64,000 nt of DNA from CAVPJW01 sp963705525 (GTDB lineage: Bacteria > Acidobacteriota > Vicinamibacteria > Vicinamibacterales > CAVPJW01). The first letter of the stretch is position 1. Every line of letters begins with the position of its first letter. The notes beneath the pieces were generated by a model, which worked only from the letters and a program-made list of their open reading frames with translations, ran no database searches and was not told the DNA's origin. The stretch is taken from NCBI GenBank assembly GCA_963705525.1, contig CAVPJW010000004.1:124001-188000 (forward strand), written 5' to 3'. The position numbers and the translations under genes are program-made. Below, one piece after another: positions 1 to 8,497 of the stretch.

Positions 1-1181
1 CTCATGCCACGGCGGTCGGTGGCGATCCGCACCGGCCGATCCTGGGACACGCTGACTCTGGCCGGGATGGGCAACCGGAACCGGCGGACGATCAGCGGGC
101 GCGTCGAGCGGGCCGACTCGAGAAGCACACGCGCGGGCGGCATCCTGGTGTCAGGCTTCCGATCGACGGCGTCCAGGAAATTCACCATGTCGAAGGCCCC
201 GGGTCGATGGGAATCCACGAGCCGGGGTGCGCCCACGCGCGACTCCCCCATCAATGCCGTGAGCCGTGCCAGGAGCGTTGCCAGGGCTTCTGCTGATGGA
301 CGCGCCCGTGTGAGGAGCGACCATTGCCACACGCGGGCAGGCGTGGGATCGATGGCGATCTGGACGCGATCGATTCCGGCCGGCGGAGGATGCGACTCGA
401 GATCGAGCAGCGCCAACGTGCGAAGGACGCGCGGATCCCGAAGGGGCGTAGGAAGCTCGAGACGCCGGACGTGCTCGGCGCGCGTGACCAGGCGCAGCGC
501 GACGTGGAGCGTCGCCGCTCCGCGATCGCGTCGTTCGAGACGATCGCAGACCGCGTCGAACAGTCGTCCCAGCACGAACGACAATGGCTCGAGGCCTTCG
601 ATGGGCCATTCCAGATCGAGAGCCGCTTCGAACCGTTCTTCGGGCACCGACGCGACGAGTGGTCGACCGTCTTCCCCTCGGGCCAGACGCTGCCAAACGA
701 GCCCGGTTTGTCCCAGTCGCTCCGACAACCCGGACGCGGGCAATCGGGCGAGATCGCCGCACGCCTTGAGTCCCCAGCGCCGCAGGGTCGTCAGCGTGTC
801 GTGCCCGACTTCCGGGGCATCGGGGCGCGTGCTGATCAGCACAAACACACGTTCGAGCACCTGTAGTGGAATACGCGCCAGCGCCGCGGCGTCCTCTCCA
901 TCGGGCACGATCGTCACGCCTCGTCTGCCGTGCGCCAGCAGCATGGCCGTCGCACGACCACCGGCGATCGCCACGTCCAGATCGATCCCGCGTGCGATCG
1001 ACTCGCGTCGAATGGCCTCGCCGATCGCGGCAGGGGTTCCAAACATCCGCCGGAGGCCGCTCACGTCGAGCGTGACGACATCAGGCGCATGGACCTCGAT
1101 GCGCGGCGAAAAATCGCGCGCGACGCCCGGCAGCGCCTCAGGTGCGACCGATGATGCCGGGGAACGGAGACAGGCGAACAT
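1..1181 (-). CDS. imuB: ImuB-like Y-family polymerase homologue (partial, 3' end off window)
   Basis: The minus-strand frame from the ATG at 1181 stays open to the window edge, giving about 393 visible residues. It begins MFACLRSP and soon contains the run DVVTLDVSGLRRMFG, typical of ImuB proteins, which are catalytically degenerate Y-family polymerase relatives that help DnaE2 in damage-induced mutagenesis. The palm/fingers part and a helix-hairpin-helix-like stretch (TLRRWGLKACGDLARLP) are visible; the C-terminus is missing. The ATG lies two bases beyond the imuA stop, so the pair is co-transcribed. The usual third partner, dnaE2, would lie beyond position 1 if present. Family assignment is by recognition of the sequence, not a search. 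Confidence 0.82.
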   Translation of the reverse strand, partial: MFACLRSPASSVAPEALPGVARDFSPRIEVHAPDVVTLDVSGLRRMFGTPAAIGEAIRRESIARGIDLDVAIAGGRATAMLLAHGRRGVTIVPDGEDAAALARIPLQVLERVFVLISTRPDAPEVGHDTLTTLRRWGLKACGDLARLPASGLSERLGQTGLVWQRLARGEDGRPLVASVPEERFEAALDLEWPIEGLEPLSFVLGRLFDAVCDRLERRDRGAATLHVALRLVTRAEHVRRLELPTPLRDPRVLRTLALLDLESHPPPAGIDRVQIAIDPTPARVWQWSLLTRARPSAEALATLLARLTALMGESRVGAPRLVDSHRPGAFDMVNFLDAVDRKPDTRMPPARVLLESARSTRPLIVRRFRLPIPARVSVSQDRPVRIATDRRGM

Positions 1182-1182
1182 C

Positions 1183-1893
1183 CTAGAGCCCGCGTGCATG
1201 CACCACGCGCGGCTCGATCGCGGGTGGAGAAAAGATGCGCGGTCGGAGAACGACCTGGGGGCGTGCCGTTTGCGACAGCGCGACGGTCAAGCCGCCGGCG
1301 CTCCGTGCCGTGGGTTCCACTCCCATCAACAGGCACACCGTTTCGGTGCCTTCGATCACGCGCTGGAGCCGCATCCACGTGGTGAACGGCACGCGCTTGA
1401 TGACCTGCGCCGGCAGATCGACGAGATCCAGCGCCACGAGTCCGAAATGTCCCGTCTGCAGCACGAGATTGAGCGCCTTGAGCGCGCGGTCGAGAGCCGT
1501 GTGGAAGCCGCCCCATTCCTGCGCCAGGCTCGCCCGCGCCGACGACATCGCCTGCCCGCGAATCCAGAGCAGGTGCGCCAGATCGATCCCCGCCGCAGCC
1601 GCCGATTCCGGGTCGAGACTGTCAACCGTATCGACGATCGCCACGAGTTCACCGCGATCGATGGCAGCGGCAGACGATGACAGGAGAAGGCTGGTGCGGC
1701 CCGATGATCGCGGGCCGACGAGATCGGAAATCTGTCCACGCGGCCAGCCGCCTTTCAGCTGAAGGTCGAGTTCGGAAAGGCCCGTTGAGGCGCTGGGCCA
1801 GTCGTCGTGCGCGACTTTTCGAGTGGTCAGCGTGTGATCGAGCTTTCGATCACCCAGTAACGTTTCGAGGTGGGCCCGAGTCGTCTGTGTCAT
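1183..1893 (-). CDS. imuA: ImuA-like RecA/SulA-related protein
   Basis: A 236-residue RecA-fold protein starting MTQTTRAHLETLLG. It has the ImuA-like pattern of an N-terminal helical segment, then the glycine-rich loop region (LVGPRSSGRTSLLLS) and a Walker-B-like segment (LVAIVDTVDSLDP). Known ImuA proteins interact with ImuB and RecA in SOS mutagenesis. The open frame extends further upstream to 2379, but the ATG at 1893 follows a recognisable promoter and gives the normal family length; the upstream extension is antisense to the MFS gene. It is the first gene of an imuA-imuB operon. Confidence 0.8.
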   Translation of the reverse strand: MTQTTRAHLETLLGDRKLDHTLTTRKVAHDDWPSASTGLSELDLQLKGGWPRGQISDLVGPRSSGRTSLLLSSSAAAIDRGELVAIVDTVDSLDPESAAAAGIDLAHLLWIRGQAMSSARASLAQEWGGFHTALDRALKALNLVLQTGHFGLVALDLVDLPAQVIKRVPFTTWMRLQRVIEGTETVCLLMGVEPTARSAGGLTVALSQTARPQVVLRPRIFSPPAIEPRVVHARGL

Positions 1894-1910
1894 CGCGACT
1901 TTCGCTTTTT

Positions 1911-1953
1911 GTTCGCTGCCGCGAACTATAGCGCAGGGCTGGATCCGGATCAA
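1911..1953 (-). promoter_or_regulatory. imuA promoter with palindromic operator (SOS-type candidate)
   Basis: On the minus strand a -35 TTGATC (1948-1953) and a -10 TATAGT (1925-1930) are separated by exactly 17 bp. A perfect palindrome, GTTCGC-N4-GCGAAC (1911-1926), starts inside the last bases of the -10 and runs to 18 bp before the imuA ATG. A repressor bound there would block the promoter. LexA is the expected repressor of imuA-imuB operons, but I do not know the LexA box of this lineage, so identity of the regulator is inferred. Confidence 0.6.
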
Positions 1954-2041
1954 GCGCGAACTTGTGGAAGAACGTCCGTGAGCGGCGTGTTTAAGGGGGA
2001 AGTAACTGACACGTGATAAGATACGGCTCTCCCCTCCTCGC

Positions 2042-3310
2042 TTGGCCGAATCCCTAACCGCTGACGCCCCGGCGGACGAGCCCGCCAGTTCCAGCCAGCG
2101 CGTGTTTCGCCGGCTGGCCGCCGCCCTGAGGTATCGCGATTTCCGGGTCCTCTGGTTCGGGGCCTTCACCTCCAGCGTGGGCACCTGGATGCAGAGCGTG
2201 GCCGAAAACTGGCTGGTGCTCACGGTGACGGGCTCGGCGTTCTTCCTGGGCCTCGACGCCTTCCTGCAGCAACTTCCCATCATGCTTTTCACGCTGATCG
2301 GCGGCGTCGTCGCCGACCGGCGGGATCGGCGTCGCACGCTGCTGACGTCCCAATACATCCAGATGGCCAGCGCCTTCACGCTCGCGGCGCTCGTGTACTT
2401 CCAGGTGGTTCACATCTGGCACATTCTGGCGCTGTCGTTCACCACGGGTTGTGCGCAGGCGTTCGGCGGACCCGCTTATCAATCGCTCGTCCCCTCGCTC
2501 GTCGAAAAACGCGACCTGCCCAATGCGATCGCGCTCAACTCCATCCAGTTCAACCTGGCGCGCGTCGTCGGACCGCTGCTTGCCGGCGCGGCGCTGGCCG
2601 CCTTCGGGATGGTGTCGTGCTTCGGCCTGAACGGCCTGTCCTTTCTGGTCGTCATCGTCGCGCTGATGTCGCTGCACGTGAAACATGTCGCGCCCCTGTC
2701 GACGCAGAGCATGCTCACCGAGCTCCGCGGAGGCTTTTCGTACGTGCGCGGGGAAGGCAGCATCATGGCGTTGACGGTGCTCGCGGCGGCCACGACATTT
2801 CTGGGATTTCCGCTGCTGACGTTTCTGCCGCTCTTCGCGCAGCGCGTGTTCCACGAAGGGGTCGGCCAGTACAGCCGCCTCATGGCGTTTTCCGGTGCGG
2901 GCGCCGTGTGCGGGGCACTGCTCGTCGCGTGGCTCGGCCGATTCAAGCGAATGGGACTGGCGGCGCTCCTGGTGCAGCTGCTCTTCGGGGCGCTCGTGAT
3001 CGGATTCTCGCTGTCACGCGTGCTGTGGCTCAGCTACCTGCTGCTGTTCCTGTGCGGTGGAGCGCTGGTGATCGTGTTTTCACTCATCACGTCGCTGGTG
3101 CAGCTGATGGCTCCCAATGAAATGCGGGGGCGCGTGATGAGCATCTACATGGTCGCGTTCCGGGGCGGGATGCCGCTCGGCAGCCTGGCGAGCGGATATT
3201 TTGCGAGCCTTACGTCGGCGCCGCTGGTTCTGACCGTGAACGGGGCGTTGCTGATGGTCGTGGCCACCTACTTCGTCATTCGCAACCATGGCATCAAGGA
3301 GTGCGAGTAG
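2042..3310 (+). CDS. MFS transporter, MFS_3/EntS-like
   Basis: A 422-residue integral membrane protein with about 12 hydrophobic segments. The N-terminal block YRDFRVLWFGAFTSSVGTWM and the loop GGVVADRRDRRRTLL match the MFS_3 group (enterobactin-exporter-like and multidrug exporters). The C-terminal half repeats the pattern with RGRVMSIYM. The substrate cannot be read from sequence. The start is uncertain: the frame opens with a TTG at 2042 and no clear ribosome-binding site; a GTG at 2105 is a possible alternative that removes a polar leader before the first membrane helix. It stands alone between divergent imuA and the downstream barrel gene. Confidence 0.78.
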   Translation: MAESLTADAPADEPASSSQRVFRRLAAALRYRDFRVLWFGAFTSSVGTWMQSVAENWLVLTVTGSAFFLGLDAFLQQLPIMLFTLIGGVVADRRDRRRTLLTSQYIQMASAFTLAALVYFQVVHIWHILALSFTTGCAQAFGGPAYQSLVPSLVEKRDLPNAIALNSIQFNLARVVGPLLAGAALAAFGMVSCFGLNGLSFLVVIVALMSLHVKHVAPLSTQSMLTELRGGFSYVRGEGSIMALTVLAAATTFLGFPLLTFLPLFAQRVFHEGVGQYSRLMAFSGAGAVCGALLVAWLGRFKRMGLAALLVQLLFGALVIGFSLSRVLWLSYLLLFLCGGALVIVFSLITSLVQLMAPNEMRGRVMSIYMVAFRGGMPLGSLASGYFASLTSAPLVLTVNGALLMVVATYFVIRNHGIKECE

Positions 3311-3404
3311 CGTCGGGGGTGCTCGTGCTTGACACCGACGCGTCGGGATCGTAACTTCCTTACCTTCGCGGACCTGATCGGTCGGCGATTCCAACCAAAT
3401 AACA

Positions 3405-4622
3405 ATGATTCGTACTCTCTTCGTGCTCATGCTTGGCGTGCTCGCCTTCGCCGATCCGGTGGATGCGCAGCAGACGCGTCAGGAAGACATCGAAAAACAG
3501 CGCACCGAAAAAGCCAAGTCGCTCGAGCCTTACAAGCCCGGCAAGCTCGAATCGATTGCGCTGTACATGGAAGACAGCCGCCTGCTCGAAAAGCTGCAGG
3601 GTCCGAACGTCATCTTTCCGGTGTTCGGTCTGGGTGGCGACACGGCCGGGGCAGGATTTGCGGGTGGCATCCTGGCACGGCACAAGATCTTCGGCGACCA
3701 CGGATCGCTTCGAGGTCTCGGCGCCGTGTCGATTCGAAGCTACTACTTTGTGGCCGGTCAGCTCGTGTTTCCTCGATTGGCCGGCGATCACCTCGAGCTC
3801 GGCGTGGGCGGACGCTATCGCTATTACCCGCAACAGGACTTCTACGGCCTCGGTCCGAATTCGACCGAGGACGAGCGCAGCGACTACCTGTTTGAATCGA
3901 CCGACTACAGCGGGTGGGCAACCGTTCGGCCGACGTCGTGGTTCCAGGTTGGCACGCGCATCTGGAGCCTGCAAAACCTCCGAATCGGCACCGGCACCGA
4001 CTCGCGATTTCCCTCGACCGAGGAGGTCTTCACACCGGTAGAGGCTCCCGGCATCAACGAACAGCCCGATTACCTGCAGAGCGACGGCTTCATCGCCATC
4101 GACTATCGCGACCAACCCGGCAACCCGAGAAAGGGCGGCCTCTACCGGACGACGTGGAGTCACTACGACGATCGCGATTTCAACCGATACAGCTTCAACC
4201 GGTTCGAGGCGGTCCTGCAGCAGTACATTCCCATCTTCGATCGCAAACGGGTGTTCGCGTTCCGCGGCTCGATCATCACGACAGATCCGGTCGGTGGCCA
4301 GGCCGTTCCTTTCTACTTTCAACCCTCACTTGGTGGCGCCCGGTTTCTGCGTGGCTATCCTGACTTCAGATTCCGCGATCTCAATGCCGTGACGCTGACG
4401 GGCGAGTATCGGTGGGAAGCGTTCGCGGGTCTGGACATGGCGCTTTTCTACGAGACGGGAGAGGTCGGGCCCACACGTCGTCAGCTCGACTTCAAGAATT
4501 TCAAGCACGATTATGGCATCGGGTTCCGGTTCAACACGTTCCGCGCCGTGTTCCTGCGCTTCGAGGTGGCGCGCGGCGACGAAGGCACGCGGCTGTTCGC
4601 GGCGTTTTCCAACGTCTTCTGA
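3405..4622 (+). CDS. Omp85/BamA-like outer-membrane barrel protein
   Basis: A 405-residue protein with a signal peptide (MIRTLFVLMLGVLAFADPVDA) followed by a short charged region and a beta-barrel-like remainder rich in alternating aromatic and polar residues. Near residue 310 it has GGARFLRGYPDFRFRD, the conserved loop motif of the Omp85 surface-antigen barrel, and it ends in a phenylalanine (SNVF), as barrel proteins usually do. No POTRA repeats fit in the short N-terminal region, so it is a barrel-only member, not BamA itself. It ends 11 bases before the next gene and is probably co-transcribed with it. Confidence 0.75.
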   Translation: MIRTLFVLMLGVLAFADPVDAQQTRQEDIEKQRTEKAKSLEPYKPGKLESIALYMEDSRLLEKLQGPNVIFPVFGLGGDTAGAGFAGGILARHKIFGDHGSLRGLGAVSIRSYYFVAGQLVFPRLAGDHLELGVGGRYRYYPQQDFYGLGPNSTEDERSDYLFESTDYSGWATVRPTSWFQVGTRIWSLQNLRIGTGTDSRFPSTEEVFTPVEAPGINEQPDYLQSDGFIAIDYRDQPGNPRKGGLYRTTWSHYDDRDFNRYSFNRFEAVLQQYIPIFDRKRVFAFRGSIITTDPVGGQAVPFYFQPSLGGARFLRGYPDFRFRDLNAVTLTGEYRWEAFAGLDMALFYETGEVGPTRRQLDFKNFKHDYGIGFRFNTFRAVFLRFEVARGDEGTRLFAAFSNVF

Positions 4623-4633
4623 CGGAGCCCGAC

Positions 4634-6355
4634 ATGGAGCGAATCAAGACACGAACACCATCGCAGCGCGTCGGATTGTGGTTGAGAGCCGCCGGCACCG
4701 GTGGAGTCCTCTCGATTGGCCTGCTGGCCTGGACCCTTGTGGCGCGCGGAGCGTCTCCGAAGTTTTATCCCGACGACCCGATCGCCAGCGATGCTGAACT
4801 GCAGGACGCCTCGGGCGTCAAGCCGGTGAAGATCGCCGATCCGTACGACTTTGCCGAAAACAGCTTCTTCGGCGCCGGCGATCATTCTGCGCCTCGGGCG
4901 ATGAACATCAACACGCTCGACGAAGTGCCCAACTCGAGCTGGTTCACCAATCGCATCGGCACGAAGCCGATGTCGATTGACGAGATTGTCAAGGGGCCTG
5001 ACAAGGGAACCGGTCCGGCAGATGGCCCATGGACTATCGTCGCTGGCAAGACGGAAGGCATCACACCGGGCATGACCATTCGCGACAGCGCCGGCGACAT
5101 CTACTTCATCAAGTTCGATCCTCCGACCAACCCGCAGATGGCGACGGGGGCCGAGGTGATCTCGACGAAGTTCTTCTACGCGCTCGGCTTCGAGGTGCCG
5201 GAGAACTACATCGCAATCATGCGTCGAGAACAATTGTCGATTGCCGACACCGCCATGGCCACGCGCGTCGGCGGCGAACGCGTGAAGATGGAGGACAAGG
5301 ATCTCGACGTCCTGCTCAAGAAGGCCGCGCGGGACGAGGACGGCAGCTATCGAGTGATCGCCAGCAAGGGACTGTCCGGAAAGCCGATGGGCCCGTTTCG
5401 CTATTACGGCACGCGGCCCGACGATCCGAATGACATCTTTCCGCACGAGCACCATCGCGAGCTGCGTGGCATGCGAATCTTTTCCGCCTGGCTCAACCAC
5501 GATGACTCGCGCGCGATCAACTCGCTCGACATGCTCGTCGCGCGCGATGGCCGCAGCATTCTGCAGCACCATCTGATCGACTTCGGCTCGACGCTCGGGA
5601 GCGGCAGCGTCACCGCGCAGAAACCGCGCGCAGGCAACGAGTACCTGTGGGAGGGACGCCCGACATTCCTCACGATGTTGACGCTGGGCTTCTACGTGCG
5701 GCCGTGGATCAAGGTGAAGTACCCGGACATCCCGGCCGTCGGCAATGTCGAGTCCGACTTCTTCGAACCGGAAAACTGGAAGCCCGAGTATCCGAACCCG
5801 GCGTTCCTGAACACGAGGCCGGATGACACGTTCTGGGCAGCCCGACGAGTCGCCGCCATTTCAGAGGACGCCATCAAAGCTGTCGTGCATGCGGCCCGGT
5901 ACTCAGATCCGGCGGCAGAGACCTACCTCGACGACGTGATCAGCGGACGGCGAGCCAAGGTGATCGCGTACTGGCTGACCGACGTCAATCCGCTAGTGGA
6001 TTTCACGATGGATGCTACGGGTGCGGTTACGTTCGGGAATGCTGCAGTGGATGCGAGCGTCTCAACACCCGCGTCTGAATACAAGGCGACGTGGTTCGCC
6101 TTCGACAATGCTACCGGATCGGCGACACCGCTCGGCGGCGCGGTGACGGCGGCACAGCCGAAGCTGCAGGCTCCAACCGAGGCGACGCAGGGCGACTACG
6201 TGCTGCTCGAAGTCGGCGCGGTGCACAAGGACTACGCCGTCTGGTCGAAGCCGGTGAAGGTGTACTTCAGAAAGACCGCGTCAGGCTGGCAGACAGTCGG
6301 CCTCGAGCGCTGGCCGGATATGGCAGAGCCATCGTCGGAGAAGAGCAAATCCTGA
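4634..6355 (+). CDS. Exported protein with kinase-fold motifs (HipA/FAM20/PI3K-like pattern)
   Basis: A 573-residue protein with an N-terminal hydrophobic anchor or signal (about residues 20-40, GVLSIGLLAWTLVARGAS). I do not recognise a named family, but the motif order is that of an atypical kinase: an N-lobe hairpin ending in FIKFD (K160), an acidic residue in ATGAEVIS (E174), a catalytic-loop pattern HDDSRAIN (D291, N296) and a metal-binding LIDFGSTLG (D316-F-G). The C-terminal 100 residues look like a separate beta domain. The start ATG at 4634 was chosen because it follows the barrel gene stop and gives the signal sequence. Pairing with an Omp85-type barrel suggests an envelope role. Function is inference. 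Confidence 0.6.
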   Translation: MERIKTRTPSQRVGLWLRAAGTGGVLSIGLLAWTLVARGASPKFYPDDPIASDAELQDASGVKPVKIADPYDFAENSFFGAGDHSAPRAMNINTLDEVPNSSWFTNRIGTKPMSIDEIVKGPDKGTGPADGPWTIVAGKTEGITPGMTIRDSAGDIYFIKFDPPTNPQMATGAEVISTKFFYALGFEVPENYIAIMRREQLSIADTAMATRVGGERVKMEDKDLDVLLKKAARDEDGSYRVIASKGLSGKPMGPFRYYGTRPDDPNDIFPHEHHRELRGMRIFSAWLNHDDSRAINSLDMLVARDGRSILQHHLIDFGSTLGSGSVTAQKPRAGNEYLWEGRPTFLTMLTLGFYVRPWIKVKYPDIPAVGNVESDFFEPENWKPEYPNPAFLNTRPDDTFWAARRVAAISEDAIKAVVHAARYSDPAAETYLDDVISGRRAKVIAYWLTDVNPLVDFTMDATGAVTFGNAAVDASVSTPASEYKATWFAFDNATGSATPLGGAVTAAQPKLQAPTEATQGDYVLLEVGAVHKDYAVWSKPVKVYFRKTASGWQTVGLERWPDMAEPSSEKSKS

Positions 6356-6369
6356 ATGCTCTGTCGCGG

Positions 6370-6951
6370 CTACTGACCTGCCGCGGCGCCGACAGCCGGT
6401 TTGGGTGAGATGGTCCAGCTGACCGGCACTTTCGTCGGTGCGAAGCACACGCGATCGTCGCACGCCTGATAGCGCACTGTCCCCTTGATCGTCAACGACG
6501 GTTGTTTCTTGAGGCTGTCGCGAAACTCCTGCGACGTTCCCAGGGTCACGTGCTGGACGATGCGGAATGATTTCTGATAGACCTTGACGTGTTCGTTGAG
6601 GGGCGCAAAGAAGAAGTCCTCCGCCGGCGGAAACTCAGGCGGCGGAACGGTGAGCGACGGCTGCGCCTCGATCTGCAGCGAGACAGGAATGTAGTTCTCG
6701 TTGCCTGGCGCGTACACGTGAATCCGCTCGCGCGGAGTGATGTCAACCGCCAGCGCGATCCTGGCGCCGGGCTCCAGAACGGCTTCGGCGACCGACGTCG
6801 CGATCTCCAGATGATCGGTGGTGGTCTTGGTGGCCTTTTGCTCGGGCGCGGCCTTCCCGACGGTCCCCGGCGCCTGCTGCGCCAGAGACACCATCGGAGC
6901 GGCCGCAGCAAGCCCAAGGACAATCGCAAACGATGGGTTCATGATCCTCAT
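6370..6951 (-). CDS. DsbD alpha-domain-like exported protein
   Basis: A 193-residue protein with a signal peptide (about residues 1-25) and a domain like the N-terminal domain of the thiol-disulfide interchange protein DsbD. The cysteine pair in YQACDDRVCFAP (C164 and C169) is the redox pair of that family, which passes electrons to periplasmic partners. No membrane domain or thioredoxin domain is attached, so it is a stand-alone alpha domain and would need a separate electron donor. The ATG at 6951 was chosen; a second ATG three codons on is possible. It converges with the preceding gene with a 14-base gap. Confidence 0.68.
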   Translation of the reverse strand: MRIMNPSFAIVLGLAAAAPMVSLAQQAPGTVGKAAPEQKATKTTTDHLEIATSVAEAVLEPGARIALAVDITPRERIHVYAPGNENYIPVSLQIEAQPSLTVPPPEFPPAEDFFFAPLNEHVKVYQKSFRIVQHVTLGTSQEFRDSLKKQPSLTIKGTVRYQACDDRVCFAPTKVPVSWTISPKPAVGAAAGQ

Positions 6952-7023
6952 GCTGTCATTAGACTCCAAAACAGAGGCGATCGGTACGGGACGAGGGGGT
7001 AATGCCCCGGCTGGAGGCCAGCC

Positions 7024-7743
7024 ATGATCGTGCAGAGACGGCCGGCGGATCTCGCGCTGATCACTCAGCCCGATCACGCGACGCTCTCGGCCGACCTCCT
7101 CGAAGCCTGGCGGGACGCCGAATGGCGCGGCCTGGAGAACCGCGTCGACATTCTGCTGGCGATTCGTGGGCACGACAACGGCTGGCGTGAACCGGACGCC
7201 CTGCCCACGGTCGATCCGTCAGGGCGACCGCACGATTTCGTCGGCGCGCCCAACCACATTCGCCAGGGTGTCTGGCCGCGAGGCATCGCGCGTCTGCGAA
7301 ACTCCAGCGCCAGCGCCGCGGCGCTCGTGGCTCAGCACGCCCTCACGATCTATGGACGCTATCGTGGAGACGCCGCATGGGCGCCGTTTTTTGAGTCGAT
7401 CACCCTGCTGAAAGAAGCCCTTCTCGAGGAATGCGGCCGGACCGACGCGGTGGCGAGGGATGCGCTCGAGTCCGATTACCGATGGCTGCATCTAGCGGAC
7501 ACGCTGTCGCTTGTCTTCTGCAACCGCTGGACCGACCGATTCGATGAGATGGGTTACCGGATTATACTGACGGGCGATCGAATCGAGGTGACGCCGGACC
7601 CGTTCGACGGGCGGACTGTTCCATTCCGCGTGCGTGCACGGGTCATCCCCGATCGCCGCTATTTGTCGGATGACGATCTTCAAGAGACAGTCGCCCACAC
7701 GCCAGATACCTGGATTGCTGGCATGGCCTCAGGATCCCCGTAG
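7024..7743 (+). CDS. DUF3891 family protein
   Basis: A 239-residue soluble protein whose opening (MIVQRRPADLALITQPDHATLSADL) matches the DUF3891 family, proteins of unknown function. A ribosome-binding site (GGAGG) precedes the ATG. Histidines in the ITQPDHA and RGHDNGW segments are conserved-looking and could bind metal, in the manner of HD-type proteins, but this is only a suggestion. It is followed after 24 bases by the phosphate response regulator and may share its transcript. Confidence 0.68.
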   Translation: MIVQRRPADLALITQPDHATLSADLLEAWRDAEWRGLENRVDILLAIRGHDNGWREPDALPTVDPSGRPHDFVGAPNHIRQGVWPRGIARLRNSSASAAALVAQHALTIYGRYRGDAAWAPFFESITLLKEALLEECGRTDAVARDALESDYRWLHLADTLSLVFCNRWTDRFDEMGYRIILTGDRIEVTPDPFDGRTVPFRVRARVIPDRRYLSDDDLQETVAHTPDTWIAGMASGSP

Positions 7744-7767
7744 CGCTCACGACGCAGAGGTTCCGCG

Positions 7768-8478
7768 TTGAGTCCGCCTTCTCGACAGGCGCCGCGTGTC
7801 CTCGTCGTCGAAGACGACCGCGACATCTCCGGACTCATCGAGCACTACCTCCAGAAGGCCGGCTACCGGGTCGACGTGGCGTCATCCGGCGATGGCGTGG
7901 TCGCGCGTGTTCGCCAGGAGCCGCCGGATTTGCTGCTCCTGGACCTGATGCTGCCCGGCATTGACGGTCTCGAGATCTGTCGGGCGCTCAGGGCGGACCG
8001 ACGGACCGCGGCCGTGCCGATCATCATGGTCACGGCGCGCGCCGAAGACTCGGATCGCATCGTTGGTCTCGAGCTGGGCGCCGACGATTACATTTCGAAG
8101 CCCTTCAATCCCAACGAGCTCGTGGCCAGGGTGCGTGCCTTGCTGCGGCGCGTGCAGGTCCCGGTCGACGCGGAACGCGTCGTGAAGTACGGCGTCCTCG
8201 CGGTGGACTTCGACCGGCACGCGGTCGTGTCGAACGGGCGAGAGGTGCGATTGACAGCCAAAGAGTTCTTGCTTCTCGAATACCTGCTTCAACACCGCGG
8301 GAGGGTGCTCTCCCGCGATCTCCTGCTCTCGGACGTCTGGGGATATCGCTATACCGGCGGTACGCGAACGGTCGACGTGCACGTCCGACGACTCCGCGAG
8401 AAGCTGCCGCTGCTGCAGGATGCGCTCGTGACGATCAAGCAGTTCGGCTACAAACTTCTCGAGCCGGCCCCGTCGTGA
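7768..8478 (+). CDS. phoB: PhoB-like response regulator
   Basis: A 236-residue OmpR/PhoB-type regulator. The receiver domain (about residues 9-125) has the acidic pair ED at the start, the phosphoacceptor D59 in LLLLDLMLPG and the switch lysine in YISKPFNPNE. The winged-helix DNA-binding domain (about 140-233) has the family pattern VDVHVRRLREKL. The start is a TTG at 7768 preceded by an AGAGG site. It lies 19 bases before a PhoR-like kinase, and the phosphate uptake genes follow, so a role in phosphate control is likely. Confidence 0.85.
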   Translation: MSPPSRQAPRVLVVEDDRDISGLIEHYLQKAGYRVDVASSGDGVVARVRQEPPDLLLLDLMLPGIDGLEICRALRADRRTAAVPIIMVTARAEDSDRIVGLELGADDYISKPFNPNELVARVRALLRRVQVPVDAERVVKYGVLAVDFDRHAVVSNGREVRLTAKEFLLLEYLLQHRGRVLSRDLLLSDVWGYRYTGGTRTVDVHVRRLREKLPLLQDALVTIKQFGYKLLEPAPS

Positions 8479-8497
8479 TGTCGGCGAAGGCTGTCCC

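Noticed and set aside
4..1680. Long plus-strand frame of 558 residues opposite imuB and imuA
   Set aside because: It is an arginine/serine-rich antisense shadow in high-GC DNA; the minus strand carries recognisable ImuB and ImuA.
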